Shown here in pieces: positions 18,386 through 27,583 of a stretch of DNA of 64,000 nt. Below the pieces are notes generated by a model. That model searched no databases. It had not been told where the DNA came from and saw only the letters and a program-made list of their open reading frames with translations. Each line of letters starts with the position of its first letter. The first letter of the stretch is position 1. This DNA is from Spirochaetales bacterium (lineage in GTDB: Bacteria > Spirochaetota > Spirochaetia > UBA9216), in assembly GCA_016342585.1 (NCBI GenBank), contig JAEINK010000019.1, positions 1 to 64,000 of the forward strand, in the 5' to 3' direction. The position numbers were made by a program, and so were the translations under genes.

Positions 18386-19689
18386 TGGCAAAAGAGATTA
18401 CGGTTGTTGGTACCGGATATGTTGGATTGATAGCCGCTGTGGGATTGGCTGATTTTGGTAATCAGGTAACAGGTGTCGATCTTGACGCTGATAAAATTAA
18501 AATGTTAAACGAGGGAAAGTCCCCTATCTATGAGGCGGGTATTGGAGAGTTTCTTAATAGAAACATGGATTCTGAAAGGCTTACCTTTACCACCGATATT
18601 AAAACCTCGGTAAAGAAGGCGGATGTTATCTTTATTGCCGTAGGAACTCCTGAACGGGAGGATGGAACACCCAATCTGGATTATGTGGATGCAGTAGTGA
18701 ACTCCATAGGGGAGAACATGGATGGTTTTACGGTGATCGTAACGAAATCCACGGTTCCCGTCGGTACAAACAGACGAATTAAAACCATGCTTACCGAACT
18801 GAAACCCGATGGGGATTTTGAAGTGGTAAGTAACCCTGAGTTCCTGCGGGAGGGGAGGGCCGTGGAAGATTTTTTCCATCCCGACAGGACTGTTATTGGA
18901 TATGAAACCGAACGGGCAAAGGATGTCATGTTCGAAGTTTACCGAACCCTTAATGTTACCTCTGTTCCCTTTGTCTGGTGTTCCCTGGAGACGGCCGAGC
19001 TAATCAAGTATGCTTCCAATGCCTTTTTGGCCACAAAGATTACCTTTATAAATCAGATGGCCAACCTCGCCGAGACGGTGGGTGCGGATATTCATATGAT
19101 AGCGAAATCCATGGGCATGGATGGGCGGATCAGCCCCTATTTCCTTCACCCCGGTCCCGGCTACGGGGGAAGCTGTTTCCCTAAAGACACCAAGGCGGTG
19201 GTGGATATGGGAGATAAACTTGGGGTGGATATGAGCCTTATCCGGAGTGTTATCTCCGCCAACGAGGCCCAAAAGGTCAGGATGGTAGTAAAATTGGAAA
19301 AACTCTGCGGAAACCTGAAGGGTAAAACCGCTGCCGTACTCGGCCTTGCCTTTAAACAGCAGACCGATGATATCCGGGAAAGCCCCGCTCTAACAATTAT
19401 CAAGTCATTGGAGGAGAAGGGGTGCCATATCCAGGCCCACGATCCCAAGGCTATGGATAACTTCGAGAAGGAGTTTCCCCATGTACTCTACTGTAATACC
19501 GCCTACGATGCCTGCAAGAATGCGGATGTGCTGATTATTGCCACAGAATGGAATGAATACCGCGGTCTGGATCTGGAAAGGGTTTCGGAGCTTATGAATG
19601 AAAAGGTAATCCTGGACACAAGAAACCTCCTGGATGTGGCGTATGTGAAGAAGTCCGGATTTAAGTATCAGGGTGTAGGACGTGGCTGA
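18385..19689 (+). CDS. ugd: UDP-glucose 6-dehydrogenase
   Basis: NAD-dependent oxidation of UDP-glucose to UDP-glucuronate. 434 residues, the family length. N-terminal Rossmann motif GTGYVG at residues 9-14, then VDLDADKI; AVGTPEREDGTPNLDYV (about 91-107); SNPEFLREGRAVEDFFHPDR (about 150-169); the catalytic cysteine in PGPGYGGSCFPKDT near residue 263; and the C-terminal UDP-binding domain with GLAFKQQTDDIRESPAL. The start forms TAATG with the preceding gene, and the end overlaps the next gene by 8 bases. A nucleotide-sugar dehydrogenase acting on a different UDP-hexose is a minor alternative. Confidence 0.95.
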   Translation: MAKEITVVGTGYVGLIAAVGLADFGNQVTGVDLDADKIKMLNEGKSPIYEAGIGEFLNRNMDSERLTFTTDIKTSVKKADVIFIAVGTPEREDGTPNLDYVDAVVNSIGENMDGFTVIVTKSTVPVGTNRRIKTMLTELKPDGDFEVVSNPEFLREGRAVEDFFHPDRTVIGYETERAKDVMFEVYRTLNVTSVPFVWCSLETAELIKYASNAFLATKITFINQMANLAETVGADIHMIAKSMGMDGRISPYFLHPGPGYGGSCFPKDTKAVVDMGDKLGVDMSLIRSVISANEAQKVRMVVKLEKLCGNLKGKTAAVLGLAFKQQTDDIRESPALTIIKSLEEKGCHIQAHDPKAMDNFEKEFPHVLYCNTAYDACKNADVLIIATEWNEYRGLDLERVSELMNEKVILDTRNLLDVAYVKKSGFKYQGVGRG

Positions 19690-20926
19690 GCTTTCCGGTA
19701 AAAGGATTCTATTTGTTTCCGACTACCTCCAGGGCGGCGGGGCAGAAATTGTCATGCACCAGCTTATAGCCGGCCTTGAATCGGCCGGCATGGGGATCCA
19801 AACCGATATTTTCTATGGCGTTAAGGATAACCGGAGAAAAACCGGCAATCCCCTCTCCTATATCTACTCACGCCATTTCAGAAAACAGCTTAAAATCCGT
19901 CTTGAAGAGTTTAAGCCCGATGTGATCCATTTCTTGAACTACTACCATATACTCTCGCCCTCGGTCCTGGATGCGGCTTCGGTGTATAAAAAAGGGAATC
20001 CGCATGTTAAGGTCGTATATACGGCCCACGACTTTCATTTAATCTCACCCAGCAGCGGTTTGACGAGTTTTAAGGGCCGTGATAAAAAACTTATAAAGGA
20101 GCCTCCTAGCCGGTATTCAAAGGGGCTTTCAGGTTTTTCGCTTTATTTCAGGAGATGGGATCACCGTGGATTCATTTTCAGTACTTTGAAGCTTTTCCAG
20201 TGGGTCTTTGCCTATAGATGGCACCGGAAGGATCAGGTTTTTGATCACCTTATCTCTCCTGGTAGTTTTATGCTGGAGACCCTAAAAACGGTTTATCCCC
20301 GGGAGATGTTATCTTTAATCCGAAATCCACACCCAGATTTCCCATCTTCGGCTGCCTCATTCCCGCCTTTGAGATCAGGTGAGACTTTAAAACTTGTTTT
20401 TGGCGGCAGGTTAGGGCCTGAGAAGGGTTTAAGAGAGTTTATTTCTTCTATTGATTCCTCTTTATGGAAAGAAATTACCTTTGATATCTATGGAACGGGA
20501 CCTGAAGATGAAACTTTAAGGGCATATATTATAAAGAACAACCTCGAAGACGTATGCCGACTAAAAGGCTATCTGTCCCATGAAGAACTTCTTGAGAAAC
20601 TCCCCTCCTATCATGCTCTGGTTCTGCCCTCTCTATGGTATGAGAATGCCCCATTAAGCATTGTCGAAGGGGCTGTCGCCGGTCTTTACCTTCTTGTTTC
20701 CTGTTGGGGCGGGGTGGGAGAGACGGCCTCCTTCTGTGGTGGCGAGGTTTTGATCACCCCCGATTCTCCCGAAAGTGTCTCTTCCGGAGTCAGAGATATC
20801 ATTGAATCTGCCGCAGATAACGGCTCCCCAGAGAGAAATTTTAATGTCCTGCGGGAATCATACTCACTGGAAACCTTTATCACAAAACATCTGAAACTCT
20901 ACGAAGTAAATACTTCGCTGAGGTGA
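19682..20926 (+). CDS. glycosyltransferase family 4
   Basis: 414 residues from a GTG at 19682 that overlaps the end of ugd. The acceptor domain begins RILFVSDYLQGGGAEIVMHQL (the GGAE loop near residue 20). The donor domain has LVFGGRLGPEKGLREFISSI (about 240-260), DIYGTGPEDETL, and VLPSLWYENAPLSIVEGAVAGLYLL, with the E-x7-E type region near 320-330. The 3' end overlaps the convergent GT4 gene by 28 bases, so the two mRNAs share complementary tails. Sugar specificity unknown. Confidence 0.85.
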   Translation: MAELSGKRILFVSDYLQGGGAEIVMHQLIAGLESAGMGIQTDIFYGVKDNRRKTGNPLSYIYSRHFRKQLKIRLEEFKPDVIHFLNYYHILSPSVLDAASVYKKGNPHVKVVYTAHDFHLISPSSGLTSFKGRDKKLIKEPPSRYSKGLSGFSLYFRRWDHRGFIFSTLKLFQWVFAYRWHRKDQVFDHLISPGSFMLETLKTVYPREMLSLIRNPHPDFPSSAASFPPLRSGETLKLVFGGRLGPEKGLREFISSIDSSLWKEITFDIYGTGPEDETLRAYIIKNNLEDVCRLKGYLSHEELLEKLPSYHALVLPSLWYENAPLSIVEGAVAGLYLLVSCWGGVGETASFCGGEVLITPDSPESVSSGVRDIIESAADNGSPERNFNVLRESYSLETFITKHLKLYEVNTSLR

Positions 20927-22035
20927 TGAATTATTTCTCCCCTGAACCTTTCCGGGGAGAAGGTTGTGGCATGTACTTTTATCTCTTCCCTGTTAAATGA
21001 TGAGGATTCAAACTCTTCGATCCCTTCTATCAGGCTCTCTACTGTCTGCTCCGGGAAGTAAACACCCGTCTTTCCATGAATAACCGAATCGAGAGCGCCC
21101 CCCTTTCCGTAGGCAATAACCGGTATTCCACAGGACATTGCCTCTACCGGAGTTATTCCGAAATCCTCATACCCTGGAAACAAAAAGGCTCTGCTGTTTT
21201 GATAGTATTTCCTGGTTTCATTATCTCCCAGACGACCAGTGAACTCTATGGTTGGTCCGGCCATGGCCTTTAATTCCTTTCTCTGTCCGCCGTCTCCTGC
21301 AATGATAAGCTTCCTGCCCAGTTTATTGCATGCTTGTATGGCCAGATCTATCCTTTTATAGGGAACAAACCGGCTTAAAAGAAAATAGTAATCACCCATT
21401 TCATTTTGTGACAGATCGGCTTCTCCAAAGAAACCTGTATTAACCGGCGGGAAGATAACCTTTGCCTTCCTCCTGTAAACTTTTTCCACCCGCTTTGCCG
21501 TTATACTGCTGTTTGCCAGGAATGAATCGACCCGGAGACCTGTCAGGGCATCCCACTCTCTTATTTTAGGCAGTATGTTCCGCATGGCCATTCTGGTTAT
21601 GGTACCAGAAGAGCGCATATATTCATGATAGAGATCCCAGGCGTACCGCATGGGGGTATGGATATAGCTGACATGTTTTGTTTCTGCCGTGGTTAGTACC
21701 CCCTTGGCACAGGAGGAGGAGGAGCTTAGGACCAGATCGTATTCGGAAAGATCGAAGCTCTCGAAGGCCCGGGGCATGAGGTGGAGCATCTTTGTGTACA
21801 GTTTCTGCGAGCCGGGTATCCTCTGCATGTAAGAGGTTTTCACCTTTTCCGGTGGAAAAATACTCTCCATGTTTTTTCTGTTATAAACGGTCGTATAGAT
21901 GGGTGCATCCGGAAAGATTTTACAGAACTCCTCTACTACCCTTTCCGCTCCACCGTAAACGGTCAGCCAGTCATGGACTATGGCTACTTTTTTATGTTTA
22001 AGAGTTTCGGGAAGATCAATTTTATTAGTATGCAT
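20899..22035 (-). CDS. glycosyltransferase family 4, WbaZ-like
   Basis: 378 residues. KKVAIVHDWLTVYGGAERVVEEFC near residues 15-38 and the block SYIHTPMRYAWDLYHEYM near 140 are typical of the WbaZ-type mannosyl/rhamnosyl transferases common next to WcaJ. The donor domain has FLLSRFVPYKRIDLAIQAC, GRLGDNETRKYY and FLFPGYEDFGITPVEAMSCGIPVIAYG with the E-x7-E pattern near 290. Start overlaps the end of the sugar-phosphate transferase gene by 11 bases, so the two are coupled; it may add the second sugar to the lipid carrier. Confidence 0.88.
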   Translation of the reverse strand: MHTNKIDLPETLKHKKVAIVHDWLTVYGGAERVVEEFCKIFPDAPIYTTVYNRKNMESIFPPEKVKTSYMQRIPGSQKLYTKMLHLMPRAFESFDLSEYDLVLSSSSSCAKGVLTTAETKHVSYIHTPMRYAWDLYHEYMRSSGTITRMAMRNILPKIREWDALTGLRVDSFLANSSITAKRVEKVYRRKAKVIFPPVNTGFFGEADLSQNEMGDYYFLLSRFVPYKRIDLAIQACNKLGRKLIIAGDGGQRKELKAMAGPTIEFTGRLGDNETRKYYQNSRAFLFPGYEDFGITPVEAMSCGIPVIAYGKGGALDSVIHGKTGVYFPEQTVESLIEGIEEFESSSFNREEIKVHATTFSPERFRGEIIHHLSEVFTS

Positions 22036-23401
22036 TTCGGTTAATAAATCCTTTTACGAATGTGAGGAGAAGGATCATGATATCAAAGGGAATGGACCAG
22101 TGGTTTATATAGTAGATATCGAATTCGATTCGCTTTTCTATACTCGTATTCCCCCGCCAGCCGTTCACCTGGGCCCAGCCGGTAATTCCAGCTTTCACCC
22201 TGTGGCGCAGCATATAGGATGGGATTTCATGTTTGAACTCATCTATGAATACGGGTCTTTCCGGCCGTGGTCCTACAAGGCTCATGTCACCCATCAGTAC
22301 ATTCCAGAACTGGGGTATTTCGTCCAGGCTGGTCTTTCTCAGTATTTTACCAATTTTAGTGGTTCTGTCATCATTCTTGGTTGCCCAAACGGCGCCGGTT
22401 TTATCCTCTGAATCGGTACGCATGGATCGAAATTTCCACATTTTGAATGTCTCGCCATCCAGGCTCATCCTCTTCTGGCCATAAAACATGGGGCCTCTGG
22501 ATGTTATTTTCACCAGAAATCCGATAATCAGATAAAACGGAGAGAGGAGGAGAATACCCACTAATGCGCCAATAATATCGATTCCCCTTTTTACGAAATT
22601 ATCCACCATACTAAGGTGGGGCGCATTGATTGCCATCATGGGGATCCCCTCAAACTCCTCGATATCAAAACCGAGGTAATCGTGTTGAATATCGGGGATA
22701 AGCATGGATTGGATGAATTTCAGGTTAAGGGTTTCTATCGCCATGTTTATCTTTTTATATTTTTTGGCGGCATAGCCAATCATAACCATATCCGGCGGAT
22801 CTTTTTCGGGATTATCAAAGTCGGTAAATTCCATTTCCGGTACATTGTATTTCTCATTAAGACCATCAGAATCTATCCACCCGATTACCCGTATTCCTGT
22901 CTGGGGGAGCATCTGCAGAGTCTTAATATAATCTTCAATCCTTTTGCTGGCCCCGGCAAGGACGATATACCGAAGGTTTTTCCCGGATTTTCGTAGTTTA
23001 AGGAGCTGGTTTCTTATCATCAGGCGGAAAATAACAGAAATAATGATGACAAGGAAGGCATAAAAAATAAGAGTGTACCTTGAGAACCTTACCTGGGTTA
23101 TCATATAGAGAACAATGAAAAATGTGGTTATAGATTGAACATTAGACTTTACTACCCTGGCAACCTCTTTATACCAGGAATAATATCGTGTTGACTGATA
23201 TAAATTGTTTCGCGTATTAAAGAAAAGAGAAATGATGAGCAGGTGTGGTACGAGTCCCATGAAATTCAGGAAAAGACCCTTTTCACCTCCGGGCATAAGC
23301 ACAAACCTGATAAAGTAGGCCAGCATCCAGGCTATCAATACCGCTAATAAATCAAAGATTCTTTGTACAATTGCGAAATCTCTGGCATGTTTTTTTAGCA
23401 T
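22025..23401 (-). CDS. undecaprenyl-phosphate glucose phosphotransferase, WcaJ-like
   Basis: 458 residues. An N-terminal membrane domain of about four to five helices, a CoA-binding-like middle domain (IRVIGWIDSDGLNE near 170), and a C-terminal bacterial sugar transferase domain. The last has VDNFVKRGIDIIGALVG, MFYGQKRMSLDGETFKMWKFRSM (about 310-332), TSLDEIPQFWNVLMGDMSLVGPRPE with the D-E pair near 365, and HRVKAGITGWAQVNGWRG. It transfers hexose-1-phosphate to undecaprenyl phosphate, the first step of repeat-unit synthesis. ATG at 23401 is preceded by GGAG. It is the only initiating transferase in the locus. Confidence 0.92.
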   Translation of the reverse strand: MLKKHARDFAIVQRIFDLLAVLIAWMLAYFIRFVLMPGGEKGLFLNFMGLVPHLLIISLFFNTRNNLYQSTRYYSWYKEVARVVKSNVQSITTFFIVLYMITQVRFSRYTLIFYAFLVIIISVIFRLMIRNQLLKLRKSGKNLRYIVLAGASKRIEDYIKTLQMLPQTGIRVIGWIDSDGLNEKYNVPEMEFTDFDNPEKDPPDMVMIGYAAKKYKKINMAIETLNLKFIQSMLIPDIQHDYLGFDIEEFEGIPMMAINAPHLSMVDNFVKRGIDIIGALVGILLLSPFYLIIGFLVKITSRGPMFYGQKRMSLDGETFKMWKFRSMRTDSEDKTGAVWATKNDDRTTKIGKILRKTSLDEIPQFWNVLMGDMSLVGPRPERPVFIDEFKHEIPSYMLRHRVKAGITGWAQVNGWRGNTSIEKRIEFDIYYINHWSIPFDIMILLLTFVKGFINRNAY

Positions 23402-23522
23402 TTTATCTCCATATGTGAATTCCTTTTATAAAATAACCCGATTTTCCGATCTTTTCCAGTGGGATTTATGAACTATAGGATGTATGTTACTATATTGTCA
23501 GAATTCACTATAAGGACTTCAA

Positions 23523-24314
23523 ATGAATCGTATAATCAGCAGATTACTTCTATGTCTGTTATGTTTTGTTATCACCTCTCATCTATGGGCGGAACGGCCT
23601 CCTGAGAGTGAAGGGTACAACTTTCTTTCTAAGGAAAAGTATCTCTCCGAAGGGACTGAGCTTCAGCTTCTCCCCGAATTCTCCGGAAAGGTGGCGTTTT
23701 TTCAGAGGCTTGAAGCCCTTGAGCCGGAAAGGTGTTTAGAGATGCTTTACACCATGCCCCTTCCGGATACGAACGGGGAGGAACTTCTCCTCTTTCTTAT
23801 CAATAATATCAATAGTATAAGTACAATGTCCGGTCTTGAATACTATTCAAATACAAAAGGGAATATGACCCTCTATCTTGAAGATTGTTTTCTCGTTCAG
23901 AAAAAGGGATCAAAAAAGGAACTTTCGGATAATTCTTATAATACACTGCCAGGAGAGGTAGAGTTTATCATTTATCAGAAAGATACAAAATTTGGAGCAA
24001 ATTGGTATGAGGTGAATATTGATGTTACTGGTGATGCAATTGTGTTCTCAATGACCAATATTAATACCATGCGTTATATGTTTTTTCCTGTTTTAGGAGT
24101 GGGAGGCATTCATATTGATCTGATATTAACACCCAGAGCAGACGTACTTGAACTTTATGCTATTGCCCAGATGGAAACGGCTATTAAAGAGATTTTCGGA
24201 CAGAAAATTTATTTGCCCGGTGTTTTTGATCACCGGATGAGTGCTATTCAGGGATGGTTTGCCAGACAGATTTATGAAAATCCTGTTCCCGGTCAAATTC
24301 TCCATGATAATTAA
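23523..24314 (+). CDS. exported protein of unknown function (possibly DUF6675)
   Basis: 263 residues with an N-terminal signal sequence (MNRIISRLLLCLLCFVITSHLWA). The mature protein starts near residue 24 and looks soluble and mixed alpha/beta, with no cysteines in obvious pairs and no catalytic motif I recognise. Overall pattern (early LLPEFSGKVAFFQRLEALEPE, internal SGLEYYSN, late hydrophobic segment with DLILTPRADVLELYAIAQME) recalls DUF6675 proteins of spirochaetes; that is a weak recognition from memory. It stands alone with its own promoter region (121 bases upstream) and converges with the BamA-like gene. Confidence 0.55.
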   Translation: MNRIISRLLLCLLCFVITSHLWAERPPESEGYNFLSKEKYLSEGTELQLLPEFSGKVAFFQRLEALEPERCLEMLYTMPLPDTNGEELLLFLINNINSISTMSGLEYYSNTKGNMTLYLEDCFLVQKKGSKKELSDNSYNTLPGEVEFIIYQKDTKFGANWYEVNIDVTGDAIVFSMTNINTMRYMFFPVLGVGGIHIDLILTPRADVLELYAIAQMETAIKEIFGQKIYLPGVFDHRMSAIQGWFARQIYENPVPGQILHDN

Positions 24315-24329
24315 ATTCGGTTTGTCATT

Positions 24330-25688
24330 TTAGTAATGCAAAGAGCTTTCGATGGATATCTCGTATTTTCTGGTATCACCCCAGTCCGGGTTGGTAAGAT
24401 CGATGCCTATGGAGCCCCTGGCAACCAGGCTTTTTAATATATCCAAGTATAGAATGAAATCGGCTCCTGCCGAGTATTTAAAGTCTCTTTCCCTGTCGTA
24501 AGTTCCGTCTTCTTTAAAGGCAATCCCCAGATCGAAGAATGGCTGACATAGGGCTTCCCCCACACCCTCCCATGGGATTACGGAAATATTTACCGAGGTA
24601 TTCAGGTTTGCCGAGGCAATTCCATACATATCCTCATTTCTAATACCACGCAGAGTTCCTCCCAGACCGCTTTGTTCCTCGTTAAAACTATAAATACCAG
24701 ATATATGTACCGAAGGATTTAATCTTTTCCATATATAGAATGCCATGGCGCTGTAGCTCAGACCTGTTTTAAACTTACCATCCGACTCAAGATCCTGGGC
24801 CCAGGCAATTGAATTGCCGATACTGGCGGCAGTTCCCTTGCGAAAATTACCAATCCAGTCTATTGAGTTATAACCTACAGAGTGGCCCCACGAGAATTGG
24901 AGATCCTCTTCTTCAATGTTAGATCCATTATCTGGAAGGTTGTCCTTATAATTATAAAACCATTGAAAACTCGGTCCGAAGGAGTAATATAAATCCCAGG
25001 GTAAATTGATGGAAGTGGCTGTATTTAGGGAGGTTGAATGGAGTGAATAGTCTTCCTCATATACATTACTCTCTGAATCATACTTTGTAATCTGTTGATA
25101 TTGCTGGTATATATTTAAGTCAAAGGTAAATCGTCCGAAAGTCAGGCTTGAAAGTTTCGGGTTAAGTGTCCACTGGGAGACTTCCACGTCTCCATTGACT
25201 GTTTCTATGTCGATATTTCCACCCAGATAAAACTTGGTCAGAGTCCCAAAAAAATTGTCATAGTAGAGCTTCCCGGTAACCCGCCAGCCCGTATTACTGT
25301 CATATTTGGGAAGAGCAATGGGAAAAATCGTCCATGCTCCTACCACCTCATATATAACCATAATACCGGTCTCTTTTCCTTCTAAATCCTCGATGGTTAC
25401 ATATCTGTATTTTACCTCTTCGAATACTCTAAGGTTTCTGAGGAGCTGGGCCTTCTCTTCGAGATACTCTTCCAGGTCTGGAAGATTCTCGAACTCTTTT
25501 CCAACAGAAATATTAAGTTTACGATCGAGAGCCGATTCTCTTGTGTATTTATCTGTAATATAATGAATTTCTTTAATAATTATTTTTGGACCTGTTATAC
25601 TATTATCTTCTGAACTACTCCCCTCGGTTTGGGAAAAAGCAAAACTGGACGCCAGCATAAGGAATAATATGATTATTTTATTCTTCAA
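24330..25688 (-). CDS. small POTRA plus BamA/TamA-like outer-membrane barrel protein
   Basis: 452 residues with signal peptide (cleavage after SFAFS near residue 19). Residues about 35-115 form one POTRA-like unit: KIIIKEIHYITDKYTRESAL then a helix LEEYLEEKAQLLRNLRVFEEV, the characteristic order of Omp85 POTRA repeats. The remainder is an amphipathic barrel with conserved-looking GGTLRGI (near residue 340), recalling Omp85 L6-loop regions, and ends in SIESSLHY, an aromatic-ended strand like those recognised by the Bam machine. One POTRA rather than five sets it apart from BamA itself. Role in outer-membrane assembly or secretion is inferred. Confidence 0.65.
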   Translation of the reverse strand: MKNKIIILFLMLASSFAFSQTEGSSSEDNSITGPKIIIKEIHYITDKYTRESALDRKLNISVGKEFENLPDLEEYLEEKAQLLRNLRVFEEVKYRYVTIEDLEGKETGIMVIYEVVGAWTIFPIALPKYDSNTGWRVTGKLYYDNFFGTLTKFYLGGNIDIETVNGDVEVSQWTLNPKLSSLTFGRFTFDLNIYQQYQQITKYDSESNVYEEDYSLHSTSLNTATSINLPWDLYYSFGPSFQWFYNYKDNLPDNGSNIEEEDLQFSWGHSVGYNSIDWIGNFRKGTAASIGNSIAWAQDLESDGKFKTGLSYSAMAFYIWKRLNPSVHISGIYSFNEEQSGLGGTLRGIRNEDMYGIASANLNTSVNISVIPWEGVGEALCQPFFDLGIAFKEDGTYDRERDFKYSAGADFILYLDILKSLVARGSIGIDLTNPDWGDTRKYEISIESSLHY

Positions 25689-25851
25689 AATTATCTCTCC
25701 GATAAATTATTACATTTCTGTATTATTAGTTACTCATTTTATAGCTAATTAAGGGACATTTCAAGGAAATATAAGTGTTCACCTCCATATTATAAATCTT
25801 GCCCCGTATGTCCCGATTTGCTAAACTTGGAATTAACCTATGTAAAGGACA

Positions 25852-27486
25852 ATGAAGATGAAGTTTCAGATTTTTATATTGTTTATTATCGTTTCTTTTC
25901 CTGTATTCACTCAGAATTTTTACTATGATGATATTTCATCTCTCGAATATCAGTACCTTGAGCAGGGGATGGGGCTACCTTTTAAATCATTCCCCTATAC
26001 GGCGAATGAATTTCAATCATATCTTGATCGTATCGATCCTGCCTCCCTTTCCAAAACAGGTAAAATCTTTAACGATTTAACCGGAGAACGATTAAAAAAG
26101 GATTATATCTATTCTGAGCCTGAAGGGTTTAAGTTTGATACAGGAATCGATGTTATCCTAGAGGGATTTTATCATAAAAACCTCACTAATAACTTCGATT
26201 TTTCCGTCCAGGATTATATCTGGCAGTATGGTTTTGAGGAGCGGCATCCTTTGTTTGAAATTCCTCTTGAAGCGGATATTCTGGATATTCTTTATGTGAA
26301 GACCGTTATTTCCGCCAAGGAAGAGCATATGACTGTAAACTCTCCGACTGAAGCCACCGCCTCTGAAAACAATTCAAATGTTTTTGATTTTGACAGCCCG
26401 GCTGTAGACATACATGTCCCCTATGAGGCAATTGCGTCTCTGGAAGGAGAGCATTGGACCATACAGCTTGGCAGGGATAACCTCTCCTGGGGAAATGGGC
26501 AGACTGGAAACCTGGTTCTGTCGGACTATTCCGATTTCTATGATTACTTAATGGTGAATACCTGGTGGCATAATTTCAAGTTTTCTACCGTATATATCGT
26601 AATGGACGAGTATTCTCCCCGGGATGATAGAGAGGGAGATTATGAGGATGGAGTTACAGGTTCCGATGGAATTCCCGACAATATAGGGTATCAGGCTTTT
26701 ATCGGTCACAGGTTTGACTTAAGATTCTTTAAACGGTTAAATTTTGCCTTTGTTGAGGCTGTTACATATATGGGTGAACCATTTCTTATTCATGATCTAA
26801 ATTCGCTTATGGCCTATCATAACTGGACTATACCCGAAAAGGCCAATTCTCTTATGTGTTTCGAATTGGAATATATACCCTGGAAATATTTCTATCTTTA
26901 CGGTCAGCTTGCCATGGATGAGGCGGCAACAAAGTACGAAGAAGAGGGTGATGGTGGCGGCGGTCAGTCTACCTGGGCCTGGCTTGCCGGATTAAAGGGT
27001 GCCTATCCTCTTGGTCCTGGGTATATACATGGAGATTTTGAATTTGTTCATACCGATCCTTATTTGTATCATAGGAGGCGACCACCATATTTTTATAATG
27101 TAAGGAAAATATGGTCCGTTGTAACCGACAGTGAAGAATATATTATAAAACCCATTGGTCATGAAACAGGACCTGATGCGGAGTTATGGCATGTAGAAGT
27201 CGGATATGACTGGTCCGATCTCTTAAGGGCGAATTTAAGTTATGACTACCTGGTCCAGGGAGAGACAACTATTGATACCTATTATGACCGCCTTGTAAGG
27301 CTGGAATATCCTGTTGGAATTGTTGAAACTGTTTCGGTGATCCACCTCGGACTTGAGTCTCACCTGTTTAAATTCTTTTCCGCTGGTCTGGATTTCTACT
27401 ATATCCATACCTCTAATTTCAGTCACGTTGAAGGACAGACCTCTGAAGATCTGGAAATTGCTGGATTTATAAAATTTAGCCTTTAG
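25852..27486 (+). CDS. outer-membrane beta-barrel, Wzi-like
   Basis: 544 residues with signal peptide MKMKFQIFILFIIVSFPVFTQ. The segment TIQLGRDNLSWGNGQTGNLVLSD (split around residues 204-226) is the Wzi-like W-G-x-G...N-x-L-x-S motif. Aromatic alternating strands continue to the C-terminal AGFIKFSL. An acidic, repeat-like insertion (DDREGDYEDG) may be a calcium-binding surface loop. It is monocistronic, between divergent and unrelated genes, unlike the two Wzi-like genes inside the polysaccharide locus. Polysaccharide binding is inferred from family resemblance only. Confidence 0.65.
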   Translation: MKMKFQIFILFIIVSFPVFTQNFYYDDISSLEYQYLEQGMGLPFKSFPYTANEFQSYLDRIDPASLSKTGKIFNDLTGERLKKDYIYSEPEGFKFDTGIDVILEGFYHKNLTNNFDFSVQDYIWQYGFEERHPLFEIPLEADILDILYVKTVISAKEEHMTVNSPTEATASENNSNVFDFDSPAVDIHVPYEAIASLEGEHWTIQLGRDNLSWGNGQTGNLVLSDYSDFYDYLMVNTWWHNFKFSTVYIVMDEYSPRDDREGDYEDGVTGSDGIPDNIGYQAFIGHRFDLRFFKRLNFAFVEAVTYMGEPFLIHDLNSLMAYHNWTIPEKANSLMCFELEYIPWKYFYLYGQLAMDEAATKYEEEGDGGGGQSTWAWLAGLKGAYPLGPGYIHGDFEFVHTDPYLYHRRRPPYFYNVRKIWSVVTDSEEYIIKPIGHETGPDAELWHVEVGYDWSDLLRANLSYDYLVQGETTIDTYYDRLVRLEYPVGIVETVSVIHLGLESHLFKFFSAGLDFYYIHTSNFSHVEGQTSEDLEIAGFIKFSL

Positions 27487-27583
27487 CGGATACGGAATCT
27501 CAATTTCCTTTTCCTATGATTAAAAAAGGAGTATTCTTACTGTTAATTACGAAATATTTATTTACAGATTAAGGAGCCCCCTG

